Assembly (NCBI RefSeq): GCF_021728295.1
Contig: NZ_JAKJXE010000002.1
Location: forward strand, 248,001-312,000
Source: Pseudomonas petrae
GTDB lineage: Bacteria > Pseudomonadota > Gammaproteobacteria > Pseudomonadales > Pseudomonadaceae
Direction: 5' to 3'
Length of the DNA: 64,000 nt
Shown one piece after another: positions 29,107 through 39,068 of this stretch. The position numbers were made by a program, and so were the translations under genes. The notes beneath the pieces were generated by a model. The model saw only the letters and a program-made list of their open reading frames with translations, was not told where the DNA came from and did not search any database. Positions within the stretch are counted from its first letter, which is position 1; every line of letters starts with the position of its first letter.

Positions 29107-29994
29107 ATGAGCACCACCAGCACGCCGCTCTCCGGCGTCAACCAGCCATTGAAGGGCATCGCACTGATTCTGTTTGCGACCTTTCTTTTTTCCAGTCATG
29201 ACACGCTGTCCAAATACCTCTCCGGCATCTACCCGATCATGATGGTGGTCTGGGTGCGCTATGTGGTGCACACCGGGCTGATGGCGTGCATTTTCATGCC
29301 GTCGTCGGGCCTGCGCGTGCTGCGCACCAAGCGCCCGGGCTTGCAGGCGTTGCGCGCGGTGTGCCTGCTGGGCACGAGCCTGCTGTTCACCAGCGGCCTG
29401 ATGTTCATCCCGATCGCCGAGGCGACGGCGGTCAACTTTCTCGCGCCGCTGCTGGTCACGGCGCTGTCGGTGCCGCTGCTCAAAGAGACCGTCAGCCGCG
29501 GTCAATGGATCGCCGTGCTGGTGGGCTTCAGCGGGGTACTGGTCATCGTGCATCCCGGCGGCGAGCTGTTTCGGCCGGCGGTGTTACTGCCGCTGGGCTC
29601 GGCGTTCTGTTTCGCCTGCTACCAGTTGCTGACCCGTCTGGTCGCGGCCCATGACAGCCCGACGACCAGCAACTTTTTTGCCGGGCTGTTCAACAGCCTG
29701 TTGATGAGCGCCATCGTGCCGTTCTTCTGGCAGTCACCGGAGTGGAAGCACATTCCGTTCATGCTGGCGCTGGGCACCTGCGGCATGGTCGCGCACCTGA
29801 TGCTGACCCAGGCCTTCCGCTTTGCCGCGCCGGCCATGCTGGCGCCGTTCGGTTATTGCCAGATCGTCTTCGCCGGGTTGTGGGGCTACATCGTGTTCAA
29901 CCACTCGCCATCCCTCGCCGCACAAGCCGGCATCGCGATCATCTGCCTCAGCGGCCTGGCGGCTGCGTGGCAACAGCGCAAGAAGGGTGGGTGA
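29107..29994 (+). CDS. EamA/DMT-family transporter
   Basis: 295-residue membrane protein with about ten hydrophobic segments arranged as two EamA repeats (first ILFATFLFSSHDTLSKYLSG, second LLPLGSAFCFACYQLLTRLV). Drug/metabolite transporter superfamily, often exporting amino acids or metabolites. GGAAC-rich leader AAGGAACGCAG precedes the ATG. Divergent from a LysR regulator. Confidence 0.9.
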   Translation: MSTTSTPLSGVNQPLKGIALILFATFLFSSHDTLSKYLSGIYPIMMVVWVRYVVHTGLMACIFMPSSGLRVLRTKRPGLQALRAVCLLGTSLLFTSGLMFIPIAEATAVNFLAPLLVTALSVPLLKETVSRGQWIAVLVGFSGVLVIVHPGGELFRPAVLLPLGSAFCFACYQLLTRLVAAHDSPTTSNFFAGLFNSLLMSAIVPFFWQSPEWKHIPFMLALGTCGMVAHLMLTQAFRFAAPAMLAPFGYCQIVFAGLWGYIVFNHSPSLAAQAGIAIICLSGLAAAWQQRKKGG

Positions 29995-30115
29995 GGCGTT
30001 GAGCCGATGGTTGTAGAAGGCGCAGGCGCTCTGCAATCCCGCCGCTTGCGTAGCGCTTCCGTAACCCGTCGGGGCGGCCCATAATCCACTCCTCCACCGT
30101 GGTCGTGAGCCCCGC

Positions 30116-30817
30116 ATGAAAACCGTCGACGACAGTCTCGCTGAAGCGCCCGCAGATACGCGCCCGAACTTAGATGTCCTGCTAGAGTCACCCCGCAAGA
30201 GCCGCAAGAACAATCCGGAGAAAACCCGCGAGGACATCCTTCAGGCGGCCGTCGCCGAGTTTGTGTCCCAGGGGCTTTCCGGCGCGCGGGTGGATGCGAT
30301 CGCCGAGCGCACGCAAACCTCGAAGCGGATGATCTATTACTACTTCAACAGCAAAGAGCAGCTCTACACCGAGGTGCTGGAGAAGCTGTACGGCGACATC
30401 CGCAACACCGAGAGCAGTCTCAAGCTGGACGTGCTCGCACCTGAAGAAGCGGTCAGGCGGCTGGTGGAATTCACCTTCGATCACCACGACCGCAACGTCG
30501 ATTTCGTTCGCATCGTCTGCATCGAAAACATTCACAACGGCGCCAACGTCAAACAGTCCCCGACCATCCGCGAGCTGAGCCGGAACGTCTTGCAGGCGCT
30601 GGACGACACCTTGCGGCGCGGTGAGCGGGACGGCGTGTTCCGCCCAGGCGTACAGGCCGTTGACCTGCACATGCTGATGAGTTCGTTCTGTTTCTATCGC
30701 GTGTCGAACCGCCATACCTTTTCCGAGATTTTCCAGATCGACCTCGAGGAGGAAGCGGTCAAGGCCCGGCAGAAGGCGATGATCTGTGACGCGGTGATGC
30801 GTTACCTGCTGCCGTAA
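30116..30817 (+). CDS. TetR-family transcriptional regulator
   Basis: 233 residues. A 30-residue N-terminal extension precedes the TetR HTH (TREDILQAAVAEFVSQGL … TSKRMIYYYFNSKEQLYTEVL, about residues 37-85). The C-terminal ligand domain is of the type seen in regulators of catabolic operons. Forty bases upstream of an MFS gene and in the same orientation as the MFS-SDR-thiolase-hydratase set, so probable local regulator. Confidence 0.9.
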   Translation: MKTVDDSLAEAPADTRPNLDVLLESPRKSRKNNPEKTREDILQAAVAEFVSQGLSGARVDAIAERTQTSKRMIYYYFNSKEQLYTEVLEKLYGDIRNTESSLKLDVLAPEEAVRRLVEFTFDHHDRNVDFVRIVCIENIHNGANVKQSPTIRELSRNVLQALDDTLRRGERDGVFRPGVQAVDLHMLMSSFCFYRVSNRHTFSEIFQIDLEEEAVKARQKAMICDAVMRYLLP

Positions 30818-30857
30818 TCGGGCGAGCTCCACGCCACGCTTGCCTGAGGACCAAACG

Positions 30858-32252
30858 ATGTCGCAACGCCAATCCACGCTGATCGCCTTGTTGGTGGCCG
30901 TCACCTTTTTCATGGAAAACCTCGACGCCACGGTGATCGCCACGGCCATGCCGGAAATGGCCAGAACCTTCGGTGTCGCAGCGGTGGATCTCAACATCGG
31001 CATGAGCGCCTACATGCTGGCGATCGCCGCGTTCATTCCCCTCAGTGGCTGGCTGGCCGACCGACTCGGTTCACGACGGGTGTTCGGCGGCGCGATCGTG
31101 CTGTTCACGGTGGCTTCGATGTTGTGTGGCATCAGCGACAGTCTGGAAACCTTCGTTGCCGCCCGGGTGCTGCAAGGCATGAGCGGCGCGATGATGGTCC
31201 CGGTCGGGCGCCTTGCGGTCATGCGCGCCACTGAAAAGAAGGACCTGGTGCGGGCGATTTCGCTGATCACCTGGCCCGGACTGGTGGCGCCGATTCTTGG
31301 GCCGCCGCTGGGCGGTTTCATCGTGACCCATGCGTCATGGCCATGGATTTTCTACCTCAACCTGCCACTCGGCGTCATGGCACTCATCGCCACGTTGGTG
31401 CTCATTCCCAGGCGCAACGAAGTCAGCACCCGGCCGTTCGACCTGAAAGGTTTCCTGCTGCTGGGCGTGGCCTGCACCGCGCTGTTGTTCGGGATGGAAC
31501 GGCTGGGGCAGGGCCATGGCAGTCAGTGGCCGGGCCTTGGGGTAACAGCACTCGGCGTGGTCAGCGGCGCACTGGCATGGCGACACATGCGCCGGCATCC
31601 GCAGCCGCTGATGAACGTCGCGGTGGTGCACATCCGCACCTTCAGCGTCAGTCTGCTGGGCGGCTCGGTGTTTCGGATCGCCATCAGCACATTGCCGTTC
31701 CTGCTGCCGCTGATGTTTCAGCTGGGCTTTGGCCTGTCCGCGTTCGACGCCGGGCTGCTGGTGCTGGGGGTGTTTGCGGGCAACCTGGCGATGAAGCCCT
31801 TTACCAGCGTGATCATGCAGCGCTGGGGCTTTCGTCAGGTGCTGTTGGTCAACGGTTGCATCGGTGTGGCGGCGATTGCGGCCTGCGCGCTGCTCGATCA
31901 GGCCATGGGCTGGCCGATGATTCTGCTGATCCTGTTCATCGGCGGTCTGTCCCGCTCCATGCAGTTCACCGCCTTCAATACCCTCGGTTTCGCCGACGTG
32001 CCCAAGCCGCAGATGAGCGATGCGTCGACGATGTTCAGCATGTGCTTCCAGTTGAGCATGGGCCTGGGCGTCGCGATTGCTGCGTTGCTGTTGCGTGGCG
32101 CGATGGTCCTGCATGGCAACGACGGGCACGCGGTAACCGCTGATTTCCAGCTGACGTTTATTGGCGTCGCGGTAATCGCGGCGTTGGCGCTGCTGGACAA
32201 CCGCCGGGTGTCGGCCCAGGCCGGCGCGGCGCTGCTGCAACCCAAGGCCTGA
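30858..32252 (+). CDS. MFS transporter, DHA2-like (14-TM type)
   Basis: 464-residue major facilitator protein with 13-14 hydrophobic segments. DHA2 landmarks: MENLDATVIATAMPEMARTF in TM1, GWLADRLGSRRVFG in loop 2-3, RVLQGMSGAMMVPVGR and the antiporter motif C ITWPGLVAPILGPPLGG. The ATG at 30858 has GAGGA seven bases upstream. Likely proton-coupled drug or metabolite efflux; sits between a TetR gene and beta-oxidation-type enzymes. Confidence 0.91.
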   Translation: MSQRQSTLIALLVAVTFFMENLDATVIATAMPEMARTFGVAAVDLNIGMSAYMLAIAAFIPLSGWLADRLGSRRVFGGAIVLFTVASMLCGISDSLETFVAARVLQGMSGAMMVPVGRLAVMRATEKKDLVRAISLITWPGLVAPILGPPLGGFIVTHASWPWIFYLNLPLGVMALIATLVLIPRRNEVSTRPFDLKGFLLLGVACTALLFGMERLGQGHGSQWPGLGVTALGVVSGALAWRHMRRHPQPLMNVAVVHIRTFSVSLLGGSVFRIAISTLPFLLPLMFQLGFGLSAFDAGLLVLGVFAGNLAMKPFTSVIMQRWGFRQVLLVNGCIGVAAIAACALLDQAMGWPMILLILFIGGLSRSMQFTAFNTLGFADVPKPQMSDASTMFSMCFQLSMGLGVAIAALLLRGAMVLHGNDGHAVTADFQLTFIGVAVIAALALLDNRRVSAQAGAALLQPKA

Positions 32253-32394
32253 CCCGCTGGCAACCCACTAGCAAGCGTGAAGCGCCACTGGCCAAAACCA
32301 CCAGGCGTTCTGCGCGCTTTGACTATTGCCCATCGGCGCGGCAGAGCGGAGTATTTCGCCACTCCAACAATAAAAGTGTAAGGACGACACAATC

Positions 32395-33162
<768 letters not shown>

Positions 33163-33178
33163 TCGAGGAAACTCCATC

Positions 33179-34390
33179 ATGTCTTTGAACAAACGCCAGA
33201 TGTCGAACGACGACCCCGTGGTGATCGTGAGCGCTGCGCGCACGCCCATGGGCGCCTTTCAGGGCGATCTCAAAAGCCTGACCGCGCCGCAACTGGGCGC
33301 CGCCGCCATCCGCGCCGCGGTCGAACGCGCGGGCATCGATGCCGCGCAGGTCGATGAAGTGCTGTTTGGGTGTGTATTGCCAGCCGGATTGGGACAGGCG
33401 CCGGCGCGTCAGGCTGCCTTGGGCGCCGGGCTCAGCGACGCCACGACCTGCACCACCCTGAACAAGATGTGCGGGTCGGGCATGCAGGCGGCCATCCTCG
33501 GCCACGACATGCTGCTGGCCGGCAGCGCTGACGTGGTCATCGCCGGCGGCATGGAGAGCATGTCCAACGCACCGTATCTGCTGGAGAAAGCCCGCAGCGG
33601 TTTCCGCATGGGCCACGGACAGATCATCGATCACATGTTTCTCGACGGCCTCGAAGATGCCTACGACCGAGGTCGACTGATGGGCACGTTTGCCGAGGAG
33701 TGCGCCGGGCTCGAAGGTTTCAGTCGAGAGGCTCAAGACGGTTTTGCGGTCGCCTCGCTGACCCGGGCGCAGGAGGCCATGAAGCGCGGCTGGTTCGACG
33801 CTGAAATCGTGCCGGTGGAAGTCACGGTCGGCAAGGAGCGCAAGACCATTCACCAGGACGAACAGCCGCCCAAGGCGAAGCTGGACAAGATTCCGCAGCT
33901 GAAACCGGCGTTCCGCGAGGGCGGCACGGTGACGGCAGCCAACTCAAGCTCGATCTCCGACGGCGCGGCGGCCTTGACCCTCATGCGCCAGTCCGAAGCC
34001 CGGCGACGAGGGCTCACGCCGCTGGCGGTCATCCATGGCCACGCCGCTTATGCCAATGAGCCCGGGTTGTTTCCAACCGCGCCGGTGGGCGCCATCGACA
34101 AGCTGATGAGCAAGACCGGCTGGTCACTGGCCGAGGTTGACCTGTTCGAAATCAACGAAGCGTTCGCCGTCGTCGCGCTGGTCACCATGGCCCGCCTGGA
34201 ACTGCCCCATCACAAGGTCAACGTCCATGGCGGCGCCTGCGCATTAGGCCATCCCATTGGCGCATCAGGGGCAAGGATTCTGGTGACATTGCTGTCGGCG
34301 TTGAAGCAGCGAGGACTGAAGCGAGGGGTCGCGGCCATCTGCATCGGCGGCGGCGAAGCAACCGCCATGGCAGTCGAGCTTGTCGTTTAA
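33179..34390 (+). CDS. Acetyl-CoA C-acyltransferase (thiolase)
   Basis: 403-residue type II thiolase. Nucleophile Cys in TTLNKMCGSGMQA (about residue 97), His in NVHGGACALGHPIGASGAR with the second catalytic Cys equivalent (CIGGGEATA) near the C-terminus. ATG at 33179 follows GAGGAAAC. Cleaves 3-oxoacyl-CoA or condenses acetyl-CoA; with the adjacent dehydrogenase and hydratase it completes a short beta-oxidation module. Confidence 0.94.
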   Translation: MSLNKRQMSNDDPVVIVSAARTPMGAFQGDLKSLTAPQLGAAAIRAAVERAGIDAAQVDEVLFGCVLPAGLGQAPARQAALGAGLSDATTCTTLNKMCGSGMQAAILGHDMLLAGSADVVIAGGMESMSNAPYLLEKARSGFRMGHGQIIDHMFLDGLEDAYDRGRLMGTFAEECAGLEGFSREAQDGFAVASLTRAQEAMKRGWFDAEIVPVEVTVGKERKTIHQDEQPPKAKLDKIPQLKPAFREGGTVTAANSSSISDGAAALTLMRQSEARRRGLTPLAVIHGHAAYANEPGLFPTAPVGAIDKLMSKTGWSLAEVDLFEINEAFAVVALVTMARLELPHHKVNVHGGACALGHPIGASGARILVTLLSALKQRGLKRGVAAICIGGGEATAMAVELVV

Positions 34391-34426
34391 TATCAATGGC
34401 TTGCGCTATGTTTCGCATCTTAAATC

Positions 34427-34453
34427 TGCGACAACGAGTGACTGGTTGTCGCA
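34427..34453. promoter_or_regulatory. 27-base inverted repeat before the enoyl-CoA hydratase gene
   Basis: TGCGACAAC at 34427-34435, 9-base spacer, GTTGTCGCA at 34445-34453; the arms match perfectly. It lies in the 85-base gap before the hydratase gene, 22 bases before its ATG. No T-run, so an operator is more likely than a terminator. Confidence 0.55.
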
Positions 34454-34475
34454 ATAAGAAAAGGTCTATAAAACA

Positions 34476-35249
34476 ATGAGTTACACAACAATCCTCAAAG
34501 AAATCAGAGGTCGGGTTGCGCTCTTGACCCTCAATCGTCCAGAGGCGCTTAACGCCTTGAATGCGCAGCTCATCAGCGAACTCAATCACGCCCTTGATGA
34601 ACTGGAGCGCGATCCTGGCATCGGCTGCGTCGTCCTGACCGGCTCGGCAAAAGCGTTCGCCGCCGGGGCCGACATCAAGGAAATGGCCGAGTTGAAATAC
34701 CCACAGATCTACCTGGATGACCTGTTCAGCGACAGCGATCGTGTGGCCAACCGCCGCAAGCCCATCATTGCTGCCGTCTCGGGCTTTGCCCTGGGCGGCG
34801 GCTGCGAGCTGGCGCTGATGTGCGACTTCATTCTGGCGGCCGACAACGCCCGCTTCGGTCAGCCGGAAATCAAGCTGGGCGTGCTGCCGGGCATGGGCGG
34901 CACTCAGCGTCTGACCCGCGCGGTGGGCAAGGCCAAGGCCATGGAGATGTGCCTGACCGGTCGCATGATCGACGCTGTCGAGGCAGAGCGTGCCGGGTTG
35001 GTCGCGCGCATCGTGCCTCAGGAACAGTTGCTGGATGAGGCGCTGAAAGTCGCGGCCGGCATTGCGGCGAAGTCGTTGCCGGCGGCCATGATGGTCAAGG
35101 AAAGCGTCAACCGCGCCTTTGAAGTCAGCCTGGCCGAAGGGATTCGTTTCGAGCGCCGGGTTTTTCATGCAGCATTCGCCAGCGAAGACCAGAAGGAAGG
35201 CATGGCGGCGTTCATCGAGAAGCGCGACCCGGCGTTCAAGCATCGCTGA
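34476..35249 (+). CDS. Enoyl-CoA hydratase
   Basis: 257-residue crotonase-fold hydratase. Oxyanion-hole stretches are [13 protein letters not shown] and [14 protein letters not shown]; the two catalytic Glu positions fit [20 protein letters not shown]. Short-chain (PaaF-like) type by length. It follows the thiolase with an 85-base gap that holds an inverted repeat, so it may have its own promoter. Confidence 0.94.
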   Translation: MSYTTILKEIRGRVALLTLNRPEALNALNAQLISELNHALDELERDPGIGCVVLTGSAKAFAAGADIKEMAELKYPQIYLDDLFSDSDRVANRRKPIIAAVSGFALGGGCELALMCDFILAADNARFGQPEIKLGVLPGMGGTQRLTRAVGKAKAMEMCLTGRMIDAVEAERAGLVARIVPQEQLLDEALKVAAGIAAKSLPAAMMVKESVNRAFEVSLAEGIRFERRVFHAAFASEDQKEGMAAFIEKRDPAFKHR

Positions 35250-35441
35250 TTCAGGTCAGGGCGGTGGCGCGTCTCAGGGGTGTCTTCTGGCTCCGGCGTG
35301 TATAAAATGCGCCGGTCGCCGCGGTTCACCCCCGGCCTGTCATTATCGATCACCCTATTTTCAGCGTTTATCGTCATCGGCCCGGCGTGCAAGTCGCGAC
35401 GGATCCGAGCGATTTATCGCCACCGGAACAAGAGAGCAATC

Positions 35442-36146
35442 ATGGGCGCACAGTGGAAGGTCAAACACAAAGAAGCGGCAGCCAACGCCAAGGGGCGTAT
35501 TTTCGGCAAGCTGTCCAAGGAAATCATGATTGCCGCGCGCTCCGGCGCTGACCCCGACATGAACGCGCGCCTGCGTCTGGTGGTCGAGCAGGCGAAGAAA
35601 GCCTCGATGCCGCGCGAGACCCTCGAACGCGCCATCAAGAAAGGCGCCGGGTTGCTCGGCGAGCACGTTCACTTCGAAAAGCTCACCTACGAAGGCTTCG
35701 CGCCGCACAAAGTCCCAGTCATCGTTGAATGCCTGACCGATAACATCAACCGTACCGTGTCCGAGATCCGCGTGCTGTTCCGCAAGGGCCAACTGGGCGC
35801 CGAAGGTTCGATCACCTGGGATTTCGACCACTTGGGCATGATCGACGCCGTCGCCGCTAAAGACGATGCAGATGCCGAAGAAGCCGCCATCGAAGCCGGC
35901 GCCCAGGACGTTGAACAAGGCGATGAAGGCGTTGTGACGTTTTACACCGACACCACCGACCTCGACGCCGTGTGCAAGGCGCTGCCTGAGTTCGGCTTCA
36001 CCGTTGAATCCGCCAAGATCGGCTATCGCCCGAAAAACCCGGTTGAAGGCCTGAGTGAAGAGCAGATGGCCGAGGTAGAAGCCTTCCTAGAAGCGATCGA
36101 CAGCCACGATGACGTGCAAAACGTGTACGTCGGTCTGGCGGGCTGA
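35442..36146 (+). CDS. YebC/PmpR-family regulatory protein
   Basis: 234-residue YebC family protein. Starts [25 protein letters not shown]; the three-domain YebC body is recognisable ([26 protein letters not shown], acidic C-domain). By length and N-terminus it belongs to the YebC_II (YeeN-like) group rather than the ruvC-linked YebC_I. Family members act as DNA-binding regulators or as translation factors for proline-rich stalls; which applies here is not clear. It stands alone. Confidence 0.9.
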   Translation: MGAQWKVKHKEAAANAKGRIFGKLSKEIMIAARSGADPDMNARLRLVVEQAKKASMPRETLERAIKKGAGLLGEHVHFEKLTYEGFAPHKVPVIVECLTDNINRTVSEIRVLFRKGQLGAEGSITWDFDHLGMIDAVAAKDDADAEEAAIEAGAQDVEQGDEGVVTFYTDTTDLDAVCKALPEFGFTVESAKIGYRPKNPVEGLSEEQMAEVEAFLEAIDSHDDVQNVYVGLAG

Positions 36147-37039
36147 CGCTGACTGGCCATTGTAGGACCGGCTTTAGCCGGGAAGGCGTCAGTGAGCACA
36201 CTTCGAAATTGAGGGTGCCCGCGCTGGCCTGTTCCCGGCTATAGCCGGTCCCACTGAATGATCGCGAGCACAGGGTAGGACCGGCGTTAGCCGGGAAAGC
36301 CTCTTGCGTCACACCGCGAAATTGAGGGTGCCCGCGCTGGCCTGTTCCCGGCTAAAGCCGGTCCCACTGAATGATCGTAAGCACAGGGTAGGACCGGCTT
36401 TAGCCGGGAAAGCTTCTCGCGTCACACCGCGAGATTGAGGGTGCTCACGCTGGCCTCTTCCCGGCTAAAGCCGGTCCCACTGAATGATCGCGAGCACAGG
36501 GTAGGACCGGCTTTAGCCGGGAATGCGTCGGTGGGCACACTTCGAAATTGAGGGTGTCCGCGCTGGCCTCTTCCCGGCTAAAGCCGGTCCTACTGAATGA
36601 TCGCGAGCACAGGGTAGGACCGGCTTTAGCCGGGAAGGCGTCGCTGAGCACACTTCGAAATTGAGGGCGCTCACGCTGGCCTCTTCCCGGCTAAAGCCGG
36701 TCCCACTGAATGATCGCGAGCACAGGGTAGGACCGGCGTTAGCCGGGAAGGCGTCGGTGAGCACACTTCGAAATTGAGGGTGCTCACGCTGGCCTCTTCC
36801 CGGCTAAAGCCGGTCCCACTGAATGATCGCGAGCACAGCGTAGGACCGGCTTTAGCCGGGAATGCGTCGGTGGGCACACTTCGAAATTGAGGGTGTCCGC
36901 GCTGGCCTCTTCCCGGCTGAAGCCGGTCCTACATTTGCGCGGCGTCCTAATGACAGGGTCTCACTGACACGCCGCAGGCTTAGTGGGACCGGCTTTAGCC
37001 GGGAAGGGGCCAGACGTCACACCCCAAAATCTCCAGGGG
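36147..37039. repeat. Tandem REPIN array, seven 113-base units
   Basis: Non-coding. The REP start GTAGGACCGGC/G recurs at 36162, 36275, 36388, 36501, 36614, 36727 and 36840, exactly 113 bases apart each time. Each unit holds a REP, a spacer (GCGTC…CACACTTCGAAATTGAGG…GCTGGCC), an inverted REP (TTCCCGGCTAAAGCCGGTCC) and a linker (ACTGAATGATCGCGAGCACAG). The last REP ends at 36932 and a lone REP follows at 36983-37003. Units 2 and 3 share a variant spacer. Short open frames across it are artefacts of the repeat. Confidence 0.95.
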
Positions 37040-38323
37040 TCAAAACTGTCGCTCAACCTCCGCGAACCCAGGCCGCTGCATCACATCCGCTTGCACGCAC
37101 CGCTGCTCCAACTCCCGCAGGCCGGCAGTCTCCACATCGTTTGCCTCGCAACCGTCCAGCAATTCCCCCAGCAATACCCCGAACGCCCGCACTTCAATAC
37201 GTTCCAGCCTGCGTCCCGTTTCTTCATCCGGGTAGAACGCCGCCGCGCCGAAATCTCCCAGCAGGCTATCCCCACCCTCGTTCCAGAGGATGTTGTGGCC
37301 GTACAGGTCACCGTGGTTGATGCCGTGGGCGTGCAAATGTGCGCACGCCGCTGCGATCCCGGCGGCCATGCGCTTCACGGTCGCAACGCTCAGCCGGGTA
37401 CCGGCATACGTGTCACGGGTGCAGGATTCCAGGGTCGGCGGGCGTGCGAGGGTCACGAACGAGGGAGAAATCAGCGCCATCACCAGACCGCGAGCACCCT
37501 GCGGGTGATCCTGAATCTGCCCGAGCACCGGAATCAGATGAGCATGACGCCCGGCCGCAATGCACGCCTGCATTTCGTTAAGCGGTGAGCCGTCGCTGGT
37601 GACATCGCCTTTGTACAGCTTCACTGCAACGTCCAGCGCCGACGCGTCGTCATCCGCGCGCAACTGCGCCTGCTGAATCACCCCGGAAGCGCCTTCGCCC
37701 AGCACCTGTTGCAGCGCCAGTTGCGGCCAGGGAATCTGCCGGATCGGCTCTTCGGTGTGGATGTCGTTCAGCGGATTGCCGGCAAACGCCAGCCACGCGA
37801 GGGCGGGCATTTCCAGTAGCCAGCGCGGCAGTTCGTGGATCTCGTTGACCGCGACCCGCACCAATTCCAGGCGCTTGCAGCGGGCCAGTGATTCCGGCAG
37901 TTGCCGCAGCCGGTTGCCCGCGAGCATCAGCTTTTGCAGCTGCGCGCAGTCGCCGATGGCGTCAGGCAGGGTCTCGATGCGGTTGTCGGTCAGCACCAGC
38001 GAACGCAGCGCTGGCGGCAACGCGTTGGCCGGCACATCGACGATCTCGCAGGCTTTGAAGCCGACGAAGAACAGCTGCTCGCACTGGCCCAGGCACTCCG
38101 GTAGCCGGGTAAACGGATTGTTGGAGCAGAACAGGATTTTCAGGCGCTTGAGACGGTGCAGGTCGTCGGGCAATTCGGTCAGCCGGTTGCCGCTGAGGTC
38201 CAGCACTTCCAGCGAATCGGCGAGGCTGAAAATCTCCTCGGGAAATTCGCCGAGGGCGTCGCTGAGATTGAGCCGCGTGATGCCTGCCAGTTTGCCGGCA
38301 CGCAGGTCTGCAAGGGTGTGCAT
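37040..38323 (-). CDS. Leucine-rich-repeat protein with protein kinase domain
   Basis: 427 residues. Residues 1-200 are leucine-rich repeats of the LxxLxLxxNxLxxLP type (LEVLDLSGNRLTELPDDLHR, LRSLVLTDNRIETLPDAIG, LQKLMLAGNRLRQLPESLA). Residues 210-427 form a eukaryotic-type kinase domain: glycine loop VLGEGASGVIQQA, Lys in VAVKLYKG, catalytic loop HGINHGDLYGHNIL (HGD in place of HRD) and DFG in LLGDFGAAAFYPDEE. No signal peptide or membrane segment, so cytoplasmic. Start at 38323 (MHTLADLRAGKLAG). Solitary gene; targets unknown. Confidence 0.9.
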   Translation of the reverse strand: MHTLADLRAGKLAGITRLNLSDALGEFPEEIFSLADSLEVLDLSGNRLTELPDDLHRLKRLKILFCSNNPFTRLPECLGQCEQLFFVGFKACEIVDVPANALPPALRSLVLTDNRIETLPDAIGDCAQLQKLMLAGNRLRQLPESLARCKRLELVRVAVNEIHELPRWLLEMPALAWLAFAGNPLNDIHTEEPIRQIPWPQLALQQVLGEGASGVIQQAQLRADDDASALDVAVKLYKGDVTSDGSPLNEMQACIAAGRHAHLIPVLGQIQDHPQGARGLVMALISPSFVTLARPPTLESCTRDTYAGTRLSVATVKRMAAGIAAACAHLHAHGINHGDLYGHNILWNEGGDSLLGDFGAAAFYPDEETGRRLERIEVRAFGVLLGELLDGCEANDVETAGLRELEQRCVQADVMQRPGFAEVERQF

Positions 38324-38414
38324 GGGGGGAAGGGCGCCTGTGATCAATGAGCGCGCATGATACCCAGTCGTCGGGGCCGGTGCTCGGTTGGTCGCGAGCA
38401 CGACGGGCGGCGGA

Positions 38415-38963
38415 TCAGCTCAGGCAGCGATCCAGCAATTGATGCATGCGCTCAAGGGACGGCGCCGATTCGGCGTACAGAATGCGGTAGACCATGGGCG
38501 CGACGACCGCATCGACCAGTTCGTCGGCCGAAGGGCTCTGTTCACCGCGTTCCCGGGCGCGGTCGATGATGATTTGCAGTTGATCGCGGACCATGTTCAG
38601 GCACTTGCCCGAGCACAAGGTCGCGCTGCTGGCGACCACGTCGCGCATCATTTCGCGGCCCGGCGCCGAATTGGTTTCTTCGAGGTAGACCTCGACCCAG
38701 GTGCGCAGGTCATCGCGCAGGTTGCCGCAATCCACCGGCTCATCGGGGCGCAACCGCTCGACAGCGGCGTCCGCCAGCAATGAGGTCAGGTCGCCCCAGC
38801 GGCGGTAAATGGTTGACGGCGTGACACCGGCACGGGCCGCAATCATGGGCACGCTGAGGGCCGAACGCTCTTGCTCCTGGAGCAGATCGCGAACCGCTGC
38901 GTGAATAGATGTCTGCACCCGGGCACTGCGGCCGCCGGTGCGAATGCCTTCTTTGATAGCCAT
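38415..38963 (-). CDS. TetR-family transcriptional regulator
   Basis: 182 residues: TetR HTH in ALSVPMIAARAGVTPSTIYRRWGDLTSLLADAAVERL and a short C-terminal domain of the TetR_C_16/TetR-like type. Divergent from an MFS gene with a 105-base gap, which suggests it represses that efflux gene. A small palindrome TGCTTTAAGCA at 38989-38999 lies in the gap. Confidence 0.91.
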   Translation of the reverse strand: MAIKEGIRTGGRSARVQTSIHAAVRDLLQEQERSALSVPMIAARAGVTPSTIYRRWGDLTSLLADAAVERLRPDEPVDCGNLRDDLRTWVEVYLEETNSAPGREMMRDVVASSATLCSGKCLNMVRDQLQIIIDRARERGEQSPSADELVDAVVAPMVYRILYAESAPSLERMHQLLDRCLS

Positions 38964-38988
38964 GGTGCGGACCCTAACACAAAGTAGT

Positions 38989-38999
38989 TGCTTTAAGCA
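38989..38999. promoter_or_regulatory. Short palindrome in the tetR/MFS divergent promoter
   Basis: TGCTT-T-AAGCA, an 11-base palindrome 26 bases upstream of the TetR start. Short, hence weak evidence, but placed where the local repressor should bind. Confidence 0.35.
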
Positions 39000-39068
39000 G
39001 ACGCTGCTCGCACACTCTTAACGCTAATTAGTAGCTTTTGTGGCGTGCTTTTTCGGGAGAGTGTACTC

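Noticed and set aside
36147..37039. CRISPR-like regular repeats
   Set aside because: The 113-base period, palindromic REP cores and near-identical spacers mark a REPIN array; CRISPR spacers would be unique and about 30-40 bases, and no cas genes are present.
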